Below are positions 27,737 through 36,776 of a DNA stretch of 64,000 nt, piece by piece; the first letter of the stretch is position 1; each line of letters opens with the position of its first letter. Source of the stretch: Shimia sp039969785 (GTDB lineage: Bacteria; Pseudomonadota; Alphaproteobacteria; Rhodobacterales; Rhodobacteraceae). The DNA is taken from assembly GCF_039969785.1 (NCBI RefSeq), contig NZ_JBDVNC010000048.1, forward strand, positions 124,001 to 188,000, read 5' to 3'. The notes under the pieces are model-generated. The model was not told the origin of the DNA, did no database searches, and worked only from the letters and a program-made list of their open reading frames with translations. A program made the translations under genes and the position numbers.

Positions 27737-29188
27737 TCATGCGCTCTTCAGGCGCGCATCTGCACCTGCTTGTTCCAGCCAAAACCGGCGAAACAGGTTT
27801 TGCGCCACCTTCATCCGGTAATCCGCCGTCGCACGCATATCGCTGAGCGGTGCAAAATCTTCGGGCAGTGCAGCGCCAGCCGCTAGAAAGGCCGCCTCTC
27901 CCCAAGGCTGCCCGACCAGCGCTGCCTCTGCCCCAGCAGCCCGTTTGGGCGTTGCCGCCATGCCGCCAAATGCGATCCGAGCCCCTGTAATCAAGCCGTT
28001 ATCCACGGCGATGTTGAACCCAACCGCAACCGACGAAATATCCTCGTCCCGGCGTTTGGAAATCTTATAAGCTGCATGATGCCCGTCGCTGATGCGCGGC
28101 ACCGAAATGCTTTCGACAAACTCCCCTTGGGTGCGATCCTGCCGCCCGTAAGCGACAAAGAATTCCTCCAGCGGAAGGTCACGTCTTATATTGCCTTTGC
28201 GCAAGGTGATCGAGGCACCCAACGCAATCAAAACCGGCGGCGTGTCACCAATGGGCGACCCATTGGCGATGTTGCCGCCAATGGTGCCCATATTGCGCAC
28301 CTGCCAACCGGCGATCCGGTCCCAATACTCTGCCAGATATGGATAATGTTGCGCAATCACGTCCTGTGCCTCGGTATATGTCACACCGGCACCCATCGTG
28401 ACGCAATCGTCGCTCACATTGATCGCTTTGAGTCCGTCCAGATGCCCGATAAAGACCGCAGGAGACAGACGGCGCAGGAATTTGGTGACCCACAAACCCA
28501 CATCCGTACTTCCCGCAACAAGCGTTGCGTCTGGCTCATTGGCCAACACTTCCGCCAGATCATCAACATCCGCAGGCAAAATCGCGCGCGATCCGTCTTT
28601 GCTCACCTCAACCCGGCATCCGTCACGCGACGCCTTAAGCCGGGCAGTGATGCTGTCACGCTCAGCAGTCAAATGATCTGCGGTTGGTGCGCCCGTCTCG
28701 GACACCGCCAGAGCGGCGCGAATGATGGGGGCATATCCCGTGCAGCGGCACAGATTGCCCTGAATGGCCGTTTCAACCTGTTGCGCATTTGGCTGCGCGT
28801 TTTCCATCCACAACGCATAAAGTGACATGACAAAGCCAGGCGTACAAAAGCCGCACTGGCTGCCGTGATGTTCAACCATCGCCTGTTGCACCGGGTTCAA
28901 TCGACCGTCCGCGCCCTGCAAATATTCGATTGTCACAACGTGGCACCCGTCCAGCGAGGCCAGAAAACGGATGCAGGCGTTCACTGCCTCGTATTTCAAA
29001 CCAGCCGCGGTCAACCGTCCGACCAAGACGGTGCACGCCCCGCAATCGCCCTCGGCGCAGCCTTCTTTGGTGCCGGTCAGGCGTTGATCAATCCGAAGGA
29101 AGTCCAGCAGGGTATCATCTGCCCCCACATCGCTGATCGCGACGTTCCGGCCGTTCAGAAGAAACCGTATCTGATTGCGAATTTGCAT
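27737..29188 (-). CDS. xdhA: Xanthine dehydrogenase, iron-sulfur and FAD subunit
   Basis: Electron-transfer subunit carrying two [2Fe-2S] clusters and FAD. The 483-residue protein has the plant-type ferredoxin motif GCAEGDCGACTVLVG (about residues 41-55), the second cluster CGFCTPGF ... CRCTGY, and FAD-binding segments VAGSTDVGLW and GGNIANGSPIGDTPP. The ATG at 29188 follows AGAGAGGG; an upstream in-frame start would add 12 residues. It is the first gene of the purine operon, divergent from a LysR gene. Confidence 0.97.
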   Translation of the reverse strand: MQIRNQIRFLLNGRNVAISDVGADDTLLDFLRIDQRLTGTKEGCAEGDCGACTVLVGRLTAAGLKYEAVNACIRFLASLDGCHVVTIEYLQGADGRLNPVQQAMVEHHGSQCGFCTPGFVMSLYALWMENAQPNAQQVETAIQGNLCRCTGYAPIIRAALAVSETGAPTADHLTAERDSITARLKASRDGCRVEVSKDGSRAILPADVDDLAEVLANEPDATLVAGSTDVGLWVTKFLRRLSPAVFIGHLDGLKAINVSDDCVTMGAGVTYTEAQDVIAQHYPYLAEYWDRIAGWQVRNMGTIGGNIANGSPIGDTPPVLIALGASITLRKGNIRRDLPLEEFFVAYGRQDRTQGEFVESISVPRISDGHHAAYKISKRRDEDISSVAVGFNIAVDNGLITGARIAFGGMAATPKRAAGAEAALVGQPWGEAAFLAAGAALPEDFAPLSDMRATADYRMKVAQNLFRRFWLEQAGADARLKSA

Positions 29189-29281
29189 GCTGCCCTCTCT
29201 GACGTTGAATGGTGCCTTGACCACAAATTACATCATAGGGGGCAGATCGCCTTCAATGAAATGAGGGTTTTCGCTAATCTA

Positions 29282-29300
29282 TTTCAACGAATTGTTGAAA
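29282..29300. promoter_or_regulatory. Inverted repeat operator between xdhA and the LysR gene
   Basis: TTTCAAC-GAATT-GTTGAAA is a perfect 7-base inverted repeat with a 5-base spacer in the 180-base divergent region. It lies 94 bases upstream of xdhA and 69 bases upstream of the LysR gene. It contains the T-N11-A form expected of LysR-type binding sites, so it is the best candidate operator for purine-operon control. Confidence 0.65.
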
Positions 29301-29368
29301 ATACCGCCAAACAAAAGGAAGTATGATACAACTGGACGCGGCCTGAGAACCGTCAGCGGAGAGCACAG

Positions 29369-30283
29369 ATGCCCTATTTGGAAAGCCTCAAGGTTTTTGT
29401 TCGCGTGGTTGAACTTGGCTCAATCACGTCCGGCGGGCGCGACATGCGTCTGACGCCGGCGGTGGCCTCAAACCGTGTAAAAGAACTGGAACAACGTCTG
29501 GGCGTGCGCCTGTTTAACCGCACCACGCGCAATCTGTCGCCCACCGAAGTGGGCAAGGTTTTCTACGATCACGCGCGCAAAGTCATCGAAACGCTGGAAG
29601 AGGCCGAAGCCGTTGTCGCCGGGTTCTCTGACACGCCGCGTGGCACCATCCGGGTCACCGCGCCGCTTGGCATCGGACGCCGCATCATTGCGCCTTTGAT
29701 CCCACAATTCACAGAAAAACACCCCATGGTCGACATTCGTCTGCGTCTTTCTGATCGCAAGGTTGATCTGTTCGAAGACGGTCTGGATGTGGCCTTTGTG
29801 CTTGGGGAACTCAAGGATTCAAACCTCAAACTACGCAAAATTGCCGATTGCCAGCGGGTCCTGGTCGCGTCCCCGGATTACTTAAAGCGCGCCGGAATTC
29901 CGCAAAGCCCCGAGGATCTGATGCGGGATCACAATTGCCTGTTGCTGCGGTTTCCACGCTCGCCCGAATACTTCTGGACGCTGCAAACCCCAAACGGATT
30001 GCGCAAAATCGAGGCGAAAGGCCGGTTTGACGCCGATGACGGGGACGTGCTGACGCAATGGGCGCTGGATGGATCGGGCATTGCCAACAAGCCACGCTTT
30101 GACGTAGCGCGCTATCTGACGGCAGGCGAGCTGGTCGAAATCCTGCCCGCCACACCGCCGCTGCCCGCCAGTTTCGGCTGCCTTTATCCGCATCGGAAAT
30201 TTCAGGATCCCAAGATCCGGCTGTTTGTAGATTTCATGACATCGCAAGGACGCAAGCATCTGGAGCAGATCGCCACACAATGA
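29369..30283 (+). CDS. LysR-family transcriptional regulator of the purine operon
   Basis: A 304-residue LysR regulator. The N-terminal winged helix (about residues 4-62) contains the helix-turn-helix around ITSGGRDMRLTPAVASNRVKELE (quoted in part: RLTPAVASNRVKELE). It is followed by a substrate-binding effector domain (about 90-295). The divergent position next to xdhA, with an inverted repeat between them, suggests it controls xdhABC, the permease and guaD in response to a purine. The effector is not predictable. Confidence 0.9.
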   Translation: MPYLESLKVFVRVVELGSITSGGRDMRLTPAVASNRVKELEQRLGVRLFNRTTRNLSPTEVGKVFYDHARKVIETLEEAEAVVAGFSDTPRGTIRVTAPLGIGRRIIAPLIPQFTEKHPMVDIRLRLSDRKVDLFEDGLDVAFVLGELKDSNLKLRKIADCQRVLVASPDYLKRAGIPQSPEDLMRDHNCLLLRFPRSPEYFWTLQTPNGLRKIEAKGRFDADDGDVLTQWALDGSGIANKPRFDVARYLTAGELVEILPATPPLPASFGCLYPHRKFQDPKIRLFVDFMTSQGRKHLEQIATQ

Positions 30284-30291
30284 TCTGCTTT

Positions 30292-31296
30292 TCAGGGATG
30301 GGTTGCGCCCCCTTCCCGCAGTTTGGGCGAAAAGATTGTAAACGTCGCGCGCCCCTGATGTTTTGAGGCATAAAGTGCTGTGTCCGCATCCGCCAAAAGC
30401 TGATCAACATCAGCTTCGCCCGTTCCCTGATACAGCGAAATCCCGATGCTGGCTGATACGTTGCAGAATTCATCCTTGAACGGCAGTGGCTTTTCGATTT
30501 CCGAGATTATACGGCGAGCGATCCGGCCCAATGTTTCCGGATTGGTGATGCGCTGAAAAACCATCACAAATTCGTCCCCGCCAACGCGCGCAACGCAATC
30601 GTCATCCCGGCTGGATTCGACCAGGACCCGCGCGACCCGCTGCAATACCTGATCCCCGGCGGCATGTCCCATCGTGTCATTCACCGCTTTAAAGAAATCC
30701 AGATCGATCTGCATCAACCCAAACGGCGCCTGTTCGCGCAGCATCCGTGGCAGAATATGTTCCAGCGCACGACGGTTCTTGAGCCCGGTCAGAGTGTCGG
30801 TGAACGCTTGCTCCTCGGCCGCAATCATTGCGCCCTGCAACCGCTGATTTAACTTGCGCGACGCTTCCATTGCCGCCGACTTTGCCTCAACCAGATAGAG
30901 CATTTCTACGGTCAGGTCGGTCGCCGCAAAATCCGCCGAGGTCAGCGCATAATCCCGCACCGCATCAATGATCGAGATGCCAAAGGACAGGTTCACCACC
31001 GCTCCGCCATTGTCCGGCAACGGCACCAGAATGGCTTTCAGTCCGGTTTGGTTTTCGCTGCGTGTCCGCAGATGCAGCTTTACACCTGCGACGGCCAAAA
31101 GCTGTTTCATATTTGTAACCGAGCGCGGGCGGCACAATTCAAACACTTCCAGAAACCGCATATCCTTTAGATCGGCACATTCGGTCAGCTTTTCCACTGT
31201 TGGCCCGGCATGAGTTATATGCCCAGTGTCATCCAACACGACGTGCATCGGACATAAGACATCCAAAATGGTGGTCAGTTGCTGCATGCACGGCAT
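30292..31296 (-). CDS. HNOBA-GGDEF diguanylate cyclase
   Basis: A 334-residue protein. Residues 1 to about 110 resemble the HNOBA (H-NOX-associated, PAS-like) domain of soluble guanylate cyclase, with CPMHVVLDDTGHITHAG and FLEVFELCRPR. A helical linker follows (about 125-165). The C-terminal GGDEF domain has an intact ARVGGDEF active site and an inhibitory RxxD site (RDDD) five residues before it. It should make c-di-GMP with product inhibition. The start at 31296 lies four bases after the H-NOX-like stop, so the two are coupled and probably interact. The layout parallels soluble guanylate cyclase with the cyclase replaced. Confidence 0.9.
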   Translation of the reverse strand: MPCMQQLTTILDVLCPMHVVLDDTGHITHAGPTVEKLTECADLKDMRFLEVFELCRPRSVTNMKQLLAVAGVKLHLRTRSENQTGLKAILVPLPDNGGAVVNLSFGISIIDAVRDYALTSADFAATDLTVEMLYLVEAKSAAMEASRKLNQRLQGAMIAAEEQAFTDTLTGLKNRRALEHILPRMLREQAPFGLMQIDLDFFKAVNDTMGHAAGDQVLQRVARVLVESSRDDDCVARVGGDEFVMVFQRITNPETLGRIARRIISEIEKPLPFKDEFCNVSASIGISLYQGTGEADVDQLLADADTALYASKHQGRATFTIFSPKLREGGATHP

Positions 31297-31300
31297 CGGC

Positions 31301-31888
31301 TTATCCGGCCCTTGCGCCAAGTTCAAAGCTACGACCCTGCGCAAAAGCGGTCTCGATCAACGTGATTTCGATGATTTCGCGCTGATCCCCACCGCCCTGA
31401 AATTCCAGAAACACCAGCGCCCCGTAATCATCCGCAAGTGTGCGCAACACGCCCATCATGACATGCCCAAACCCCGGTTGCGCATGGCGGCAGGTCAGGC
31501 TGAACCGATGCAAAGTATGTTCGCGCAGTTCAAGTTGCGGCAACCGAAGATCATCCACTGCCAACCGTGCCCGATCCGGCAGGTCATCCAGCGAATGCAG
31601 AAACTCGACAAACGTGACCCCGCCAAACCGCAATAATCGCCGCAACGCTTCGACATTTGGATGAGAAACCAGATAGGTTCCGATATCTTCCAAAACAGTT
31701 TCTGGCGGGGCTCCGATGGTTTGCGCGGCTGCCTGGATCAGCTGATTGGTTACTTGATCTTCATAATGCAGCATCGCCTCAAACTCGGTGAGTTCCAGCC
31801 CGGCAAGTCTCGTAACTTCAAGCCATCGGTCCTGCCCATAGCTATCCTGGACAAAACATTGAATCGCTCTGTTGATCAGCCCGTGCAT
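31301..31888 (-). CDS. H-NOX-like protein lacking canonical haem ligands
   Basis: A 195-residue protein whose N-terminus MHGLINRAIQCFVQDSYG and segments FVEFLHSLDDL and GHVMMGVLRTLADDYG match the H-NOX (haem nitric-oxide/oxygen binding) fold. By manual alignment to the soluble guanylate cyclase beta subunit, the proximal His (NLDALHDHL) corresponds to Pro104 (SLDDLPDRA). The YxSxR propionate motif corresponds to Cys133, His135 and Gln137. The protein may therefore bind no haem, or bind it differently. It is translationally linked to the HNOBA-GGDEF gene. Confidence 0.85.
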   Translation of the reverse strand: MHGLINRAIQCFVQDSYGQDRWLEVTRLAGLELTEFEAMLHYEDQVTNQLIQAAAQTIGAPPETVLEDIGTYLVSHPNVEALRRLLRFGGVTFVEFLHSLDDLPDRARLAVDDLRLPQLELREHTLHRFSLTCRHAQPGFGHVMMGVLRTLADDYGALVFLEFQGGGDQREIIEITLIETAFAQGRSFELGARAG

Positions 31889-31950
31889 GACCTTCCCCTT
31901 GTGATTGGGATCAGTATGGACAGACGGACCTTAAAAAAATCCCAACAAAT

Positions 31951-33696
31951 TCAATTCGACGGAGACAGCTCAAAATCGCCAATCCACAGCGATTTTCGGC
32001 TACTTGGGGCCAAACGATAGTTTCCCTGAACAATCTCGCGCACCTGATCACGGGTAACGACCCCTGCGCCGTACCCACCCAGATAGGACCCAAGCTGCAA
32101 ATTGCCGTCTTCGACCCACACGCTCATCGCGTCAAACGCCCCGTCACGCCCCGGCAAAAGCAACACGCCCTCCAGACCAGCCTGCGCAGAATCAAAGTCA
32201 TCCAGAACCATCACACATCCCGGATTGCTCTGACGGCGACACAGCGCCAACCACTCGTTCACCCGGTAATCAGGAACGCCATCCATCATATCCGCCCGCA
32301 ATGCCGCTTCATCCGGGAAGACCCTTATCAGGTTGCGCAACGCCGAACTTTGCCCCAAAGCCACCGCCTCGGCCGTGGCAAACTGATACCGGTTGTCTGC
32401 ACGTTTGGCTGCCGCAATTGCTTGCTTTAATGCGCCATCCCCATCCGGCGCCTGCGCCGCCAGATGTTCCAGTGCTGCCTGCCCCGGACGCCCCCAGGCA
32501 TGCGCAAGCTCCCACAGGGGCGCGCTTTCAAGGTCGGATTCGCCTTTCAGAAACCGGTTGACCTGGCTCGTCGATGAAATCGCCTCGATATTCAGGATTG
32601 GCGTCATCCAGAGCGCGCTGATCAGCAGAATGCCACCCGCGACGCGGATATTGGCCTGACGAATACGTTCCATCCATTCACCGCGAAACACCACAGACCC
32701 GGCATAGGCCAACGCATAAAGCCCGACAAAACCCGCAATGGTTGCCGCCGACAGACGCGCCGGGGTCCAGCCATATTGCTGCACGCGCAGCCAAACCGCA
32801 TAGCCTGCCAACGCCCCAAGCACCGGCAACAGCAGGGCCAGCATCGCCGACGCCGCGCGCATCCAGCCAAAATGGACCGCATCATCATCCTGTTTGCCCA
32901 ACGCCACGCTGACCAAAGCGATCATCCCAATGGCAACGGCCAAAAGCGTGGCCGCCGGGCTGAGGTCTCCAAACAGTTCGTTAGACCCACGAAGTACAAC
33001 TGCAATCACAAAGATCGTCACGACAACCAGCATCACCGGCACGAGTAAGCGCAACAGGCGCAACAACAGGTACGGTGACACATAATCGCGCATCTCATAG
33101 ACCACAGACAGGCCCAGACCCAATGTGAACCCGCTCAGCACATAAGGCACCAGCCCGATGTCCAGGAGGTTTTCAATCAACGGCACGCCAACAATCTGCA
33201 AAAGCGCATCAGACAGAAAAACAACCGCCCAAAACACGCCAACAAACAGCCACGCCGCGCTGTAGCGAACCACGATGCCCCAAGACATATCAAACAGACG
33301 GACATAGCTGCGCGTGTCCTGAGGGTTCGCCAACCAGACCGCCAAGAATGGCGTGCCCACAAACAGAAAAACGCCCCACGCAAAGATCAGATGCCCGGCG
33401 CTGAAAAACGCTTCCAGGCTGTCAAACCGCAGACTGCTCCACCCCACAAGCAACGCGGCAAAAATCGCCAACAGCGCGGCGGCAGTGGCCGAGCGCAAAG
33501 ACGTCGCCGGGCCGCACAGTGCCAGCAGGATGGTGAAAAAACCTGCTACAGCGCTGGCCACTGTCAAAAACAGGTGCGGATTTGTCAGAATGTCCTGAGC
33601 CTTTTCGACCAGACCCCACAAGGCCAACCCGGCCAGTGCACCGATCAAAGCCATTTCGGCCCGACTTACAAGGGTACGACGATCACTTGCCCGCAT
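31951..33696 (-). CDS. DUF4153 multi-span membrane protein
   Basis: A 581-residue integral membrane protein with about 11-12 hydrophobic helices in the first 380 residues, then a soluble C-terminal portion (about 400-581) that is probably periplasmic. The pattern fits DUF4153, a family without an established function. The ATG at 33696 follows AGGAG at good spacing. It lies 62 bases upstream of the H-NOX-like gene on the same strand, so co-transcription is possible but not shown. Confidence 0.8.
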   Translation of the reverse strand: MRASDRRTLVSRAEMALIGALAGLALWGLVEKAQDILTNPHLFLTVASAVAGFFTILLALCGPATSLRSATAAALLAIFAALLVGWSSLRFDSLEAFFSAGHLIFAWGVFLFVGTPFLAVWLANPQDTRSYVRLFDMSWGIVVRYSAAWLFVGVFWAVVFLSDALLQIVGVPLIENLLDIGLVPYVLSGFTLGLGLSVVYEMRDYVSPYLLLRLLRLLVPVMLVVVTIFVIAVVLRGSNELFGDLSPAATLLAVAIGMIALVSVALGKQDDDAVHFGWMRAASAMLALLLPVLGALAGYAVWLRVQQYGWTPARLSAATIAGFVGLYALAYAGSVVFRGEWMERIRQANIRVAGGILLISALWMTPILNIEAISSTSQVNRFLKGESDLESAPLWELAHAWGRPGQAALEHLAAQAPDGDGALKQAIAAAKRADNRYQFATAEAVALGQSSALRNLIRVFPDEAALRADMMDGVPDYRVNEWLALCRRQSNPGCVMVLDDFDSAQAGLEGVLLLPGRDGAFDAMSVWVEDGNLQLGSYLGGYGAGVVTRDQVREIVQGNYRLAPSSRKSLWIGDFELSPSN

Positions 33697-33815
33697 GACA
33701 TTCTCCTGCAAAATCGGTTCAGTTTAGGCCGGTTTTGCGTTCAGGAACAATGCGGTATTCATGCGCGCCGTGTAGAGCGACATGTGGGGCACCACGTTGC
33801 GCCCTGTGGAACCGG

Positions 33816-35378
33816 TTAAAAATCCGTCGGCGCGCCACCTTCTTCCTTGCGTCGCGCCACAAAGGCGACCAGCTCTTCGCGGATGGCCGGGTCCATGGGC
33901 GGCGCTTCAAAGTCGGCCAGTATTTCTTTGTAAATGTGGTGCGCGCGCTCTGGTGTCCACACGGCCCCCGCAGCCTCCCACGCCTCAAAGTTGCGCCAAT
34001 CCGAAGCAAAAGGCTGATAAAATGCGGTGGAATAGCGATCCTGCGTGTGTTGAATCCCAAAGAAATGCCCGGCGCTGCCCACATCTTTGATGGCATCAAT
34101 GGCAATTTCATCGGGCCCGGTCGCGCACAATTCGGGCTCCATATAGCGTTGGATCATCTGCAACACTTCGCAATCCATCACAAATTTCTCGGGACTGGCG
34201 ATCAGCCCACCTTCCAGCCAGCCGGCGGCGTGATAGACCATGTGCGCCCCGGACTGCACGGCTGACCACAGCGAATTGGACGTTTCCCACATCGCCTGCC
34301 CGTCAGGCACATTGGCCGCACAAACGCCGCTGGCGCGCATTGGCAGACCATAAAAACGAGCCATTTGCCCGGTCATCTGAGTGGCACGCATGTATTCAGG
34401 CGTGCCAAAAGCGGGCGCGCCGGATTTCATATCAACGTTACTGGTAAAGGTGCCGATCGCACAGGCTGCCCCCGGGCGGATATATTGCGCCAGTGCCACC
34501 GCACACAACCCTTCGGCCAGCGACTGGGCCACCGCCCCCGCCATCGTAACCGGGGCCATCGCCCCGGCAAGGGTGAACGGAGTCACAACCAGCCCCTGAT
34601 TGCGCCGCGCCATGCGCATCCAGCCATCCATCATCGGCTCGTCATGTTTCAGCGGCGATGTGGAGTTGATGTTGGTATACAATTTCGGGCTGGCTTCAAA
34701 CTCTTCATCGCTCCACCCGCCAGAGATGCGGACCATCTCCATGGCATCTTCGACCCGCTCTTTGCCTAACGAATAGGTATGCGCCACCTTGTCCGTCAGG
34801 GTCAGCTTGTCAAAAAGCACATCCAGATGACGCACGCTGGCATGAATGTCCTGTGGTTCAACGGGATAGCCGCCGACAAAATGGATGCAGTTGAAATATT
34901 GGCTGAGCTTCAACAAATTGGCGCACATTTCCCGCGTGCCCGGCACTTTGCGCCCCAGTTCCATATCCCAATAGTTAGGCGGCGAACTGACATTGCCAAA
35001 CAGGATATGGTTCTCGCCCAAAGTGATCTGGTGATCGGGATTGCGCGGGGTCAGTGTCCAGTTGGATGGCGCTTTGCTGAGCATTTCGCCGATGAAATCA
35101 CGCCCAAAACGGATATTATCACCGTCGACAATGCAGCCCGCTTGTTTCAGGAGGTCGCGCGCCTCCTTGTTGTAGAACTCAATACCAATCTCTTCGAGAA
35201 TGCGCATCGCGCCTTCATGTACGCGCTGAACCCCCTCTTCGCTGAGCGGTTCAGTAGGGCGATCCAGATTGACAGGCAAGCGCCAGGACATTTGTTCGAT
35301 GGCGCCCGCTTTACCTCGCCGCGCCGCGTTGCCCGCACGTCCGCCGCTTCGCTTTCTGCGTTTTCCATCCTGAGCCAT
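33816..35378 (-). CDS. MttB-superfamily methyltransferase (non-pyrrolysine)
   Basis: A 520-residue homologue of trimethylamine:corrinoid methyltransferase, with an N-terminal basic region and the MttB barrel (PLSEEGVQRVHEGAMRILEEIGI, then TPFTLAGAMAPVTMAGA). The frame has no in-frame TAG, so it lacks pyrrolysine; such members can act on quaternary amines such as glycine betaine in other bacteria. No cognate corrinoid protein or second methyltransferase adjoins it. A good GGGAG site precedes the ATG. A link to the glycine betaine predicted from the carnitine operon is an inference. Confidence 0.88.
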   Translation of the reverse strand: MAQDGKRRKRSGGRAGNAARRGKAGAIEQMSWRLPVNLDRPTEPLSEEGVQRVHEGAMRILEEIGIEFYNKEARDLLKQAGCIVDGDNIRFGRDFIGEMLSKAPSNWTLTPRNPDHQITLGENHILFGNVSSPPNYWDMELGRKVPGTREMCANLLKLSQYFNCIHFVGGYPVEPQDIHASVRHLDVLFDKLTLTDKVAHTYSLGKERVEDAMEMVRISGGWSDEEFEASPKLYTNINSTSPLKHDEPMMDGWMRMARRNQGLVVTPFTLAGAMAPVTMAGAVAQSLAEGLCAVALAQYIRPGAACAIGTFTSNVDMKSGAPAFGTPEYMRATQMTGQMARFYGLPMRASGVCAANVPDGQAMWETSNSLWSAVQSGAHMVYHAAGWLEGGLIASPEKFVMDCEVLQMIQRYMEPELCATGPDEIAIDAIKDVGSAGHFFGIQHTQDRYSTAFYQPFASDWRNFEAWEAAGAVWTPERAHHIYKEILADFEAPPMDPAIREELVAFVARRKEEGGAPTDF

Positions 35379-35543
35379 ACGCCACTCCCTGTCCCGCTGT
35401 TGATCTCAGAAGACCGCAAGCACCGGGCGATATCTGCGCATTTACGACGCTTCTGGTCGTTTTGGCCACATGCACCGCACGCGAACCGGGGCGCTCCCGC
35501 CAATCTGCTGGCGCAGCAAAGCTGCTTGCAGGCTGTTGGGCAT

Positions 35544-35562
35544 GGCTCAGCAAAGCTGAGCC
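35544..35562. repeat. Perfect hairpin in the gph-mttB gap
   Basis: GGCTCAGC-AAA-GCTGAGCC is a perfect 8-base inverted repeat with a three-base loop. A related GCAGCAAAGCTGC lies about 30 bases to its left. The 262-base gap (35379-35640) shows no convincing gene. The element follows the stop side of neither adjacent gene, so it may be a small dispersed repeat rather than a terminator. Confidence 0.4.
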
Positions 35563-35640
35563 TGAGGTTGCGCATCCCCGAGCCGTACGCACCAAATCAA
35601 AGCTGGATTTCGCATTTCACCGAGAACGGCGAGCCCGGAT

Positions 35641-36330
35641 TCAGGTATTCAGCCAGGTCTCAATATGCCCGATATCCGGTAAGACCACATCTGCGTATGG
35701 CGCAAGATCAGCGGTGCCCGCCATGCCCGTCAACACAGCAATTGTCTGCATCCCTGCACGACGCCCAGCGATCAGATCGTGCGTGCTGTCGCCAACCATG
35801 ACCACCCGCGCAGGATCAATCTGCATCTGATCGGCAAAAGCCAGCAAAGGCGACGGATCAGGCTTGGCACCATAGCCGCTGTCGAACCCGGCGACAAAGT
35901 CGAACATCTCTTCGATGCCGACGCCATTCAATTGAGCACGGGCCGAAAATTCGGAATCGTTGGTCATCACGCCCAACCGCAGTTTTCGCGCCGACAAGGC
36001 CGACAGAAACGGGCGCAACGGCACCGCGGGCACCAATGGCGCCCCGGCCGCATCCTGCATCAGTTTCAGCTCAATCGCCGCGACATCGCTATGCCCCATC
36101 GCATCGGCAACAGCTTCTGCAGCCTCTCGGTTTGTGCCCGCAATCACAAAGCTTTCCGGCAGGAAAGACCCCGCTTGCAGATCAAAGGCCAAGGCGTCAG
36201 CTAAACGTTTTTCGAGCGCCGGGTCGCCATCTGCAAAGTCGGTGATCGCGTTTGCGGCCCACACATTCCAGGTCGCGGCGAAATCAAACAACGTGCCGTC
36301 CTTGTCAAACAATACCCCGTCAACCTGCAT
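35641..36330 (-). CDS. HAD-superfamily hydrolase (phosphoglycolate-phosphatase-like)
   Basis: A 229-residue cytoplasmic phosphatase of the Gph type. Motif I is VLFDKDGTLFDF (nucleophile Asp about residue 9, acid two residues later), motif II is VMTNDS, motif III is the Lys in GAKPDPSP, and motif IV is VVMVGDSTHDL. The ATG at 36330 follows AAGGGG; upstream in-frame codons add 27 unrelated residues. Substrate specificity cannot be read from the sequence. It is 81 bases after the DUF3572 gene on the same strand. Confidence 0.88.
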   Translation of the reverse strand: MQVDGVLFDKDGTLFDFAATWNVWAANAITDFADGDPALEKRLADALAFDLQAGSFLPESFVIAGTNREAAEAVADAMGHSDVAAIELKLMQDAAGAPLVPAVPLRPFLSALSARKLRLGVMTNDSEFSARAQLNGVGIEEMFDFVAGFDSGYGAKPDPSPLLAFADQMQIDPARVVMVGDSTHDLIAGRRAGMQTIAVLTGMAGTADLAPYADVVLPDIGHIETWLNT

Positions 36331-36411
36331 ACCGAACCCCTTGTGCCAGATCGCCCGACACTGCCCCGCCACGGGTGCGTTCACAAGCGCATTTCGCACC
36401 CCGGATTGCAA

Positions 36412-36696
36412 TTATGTCCAATGCATACGCGCGGTGCCCAACAGAACCTGTGCGGCCACCATTGGGGTCTCATAAGCGACCTGATGAACATCGCAAAATG
36501 ACACCACCCAAGCGTCATCCATCGTGATGAACTCTAATACCGATCCCAGAAAGCTGTGATCCCCCGCCAAAGTTTTCAGATCGTCCACTGATGCACCTGT
36601 TGACCCCAGAAACACCGGCAACAATTCGTCATTGGTAACCAGCCACGCCAGCGCCTTAAGCGCCAGAGTTTCAGCAGCATCCTCAGTCAGAGACAT
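36412..36696 (-). CDS. DUF3572 protein
   Basis: A 94-residue, mostly helical acidic protein with the alphaproteobacterial DUF3572 pattern ALKALAWLVTNDELLPVFLGSTG (quoted in part: WLVTNDELLPVFLGSTG). Function is unknown. The ATG at 36696 is preferred; a GTG three codons upstream is possible. It diverges from the PleD-like gene, an arrangement that suggests a shared promoter region of about 80 bases. Confidence 0.85.
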   Translation of the reverse strand: MSLTEDAAETLALKALAWLVTNDELLPVFLGSTGASVDDLKTLAGDHSFLGSVLEFITMDDAWVVSFCDVHQVAYETPMVAAQVLLGTARMHWT

Positions 36697-36776
36697 TTTT
36701 TCCACCTTCGAAATCTTTTCTTAACCAATGCGCATACAAATTGATTTAACCCTTTGGCAAGTTCTCAGGTCTCTCA

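Noticed and set aside
27726..27905. N-terminal extension of xdhB by 60 codons
   Set aside because: It overlaps the end of xdhA and is Arg/Cys-rich without conservation; XdhB similarity starts at 27725.
33816..35378. Pyrrolysine-containing trimethylamine methyltransferase
   Set aside because: The reading frame contains no in-frame TAG, so this is a non-pyrrolysine member of the superfamily.
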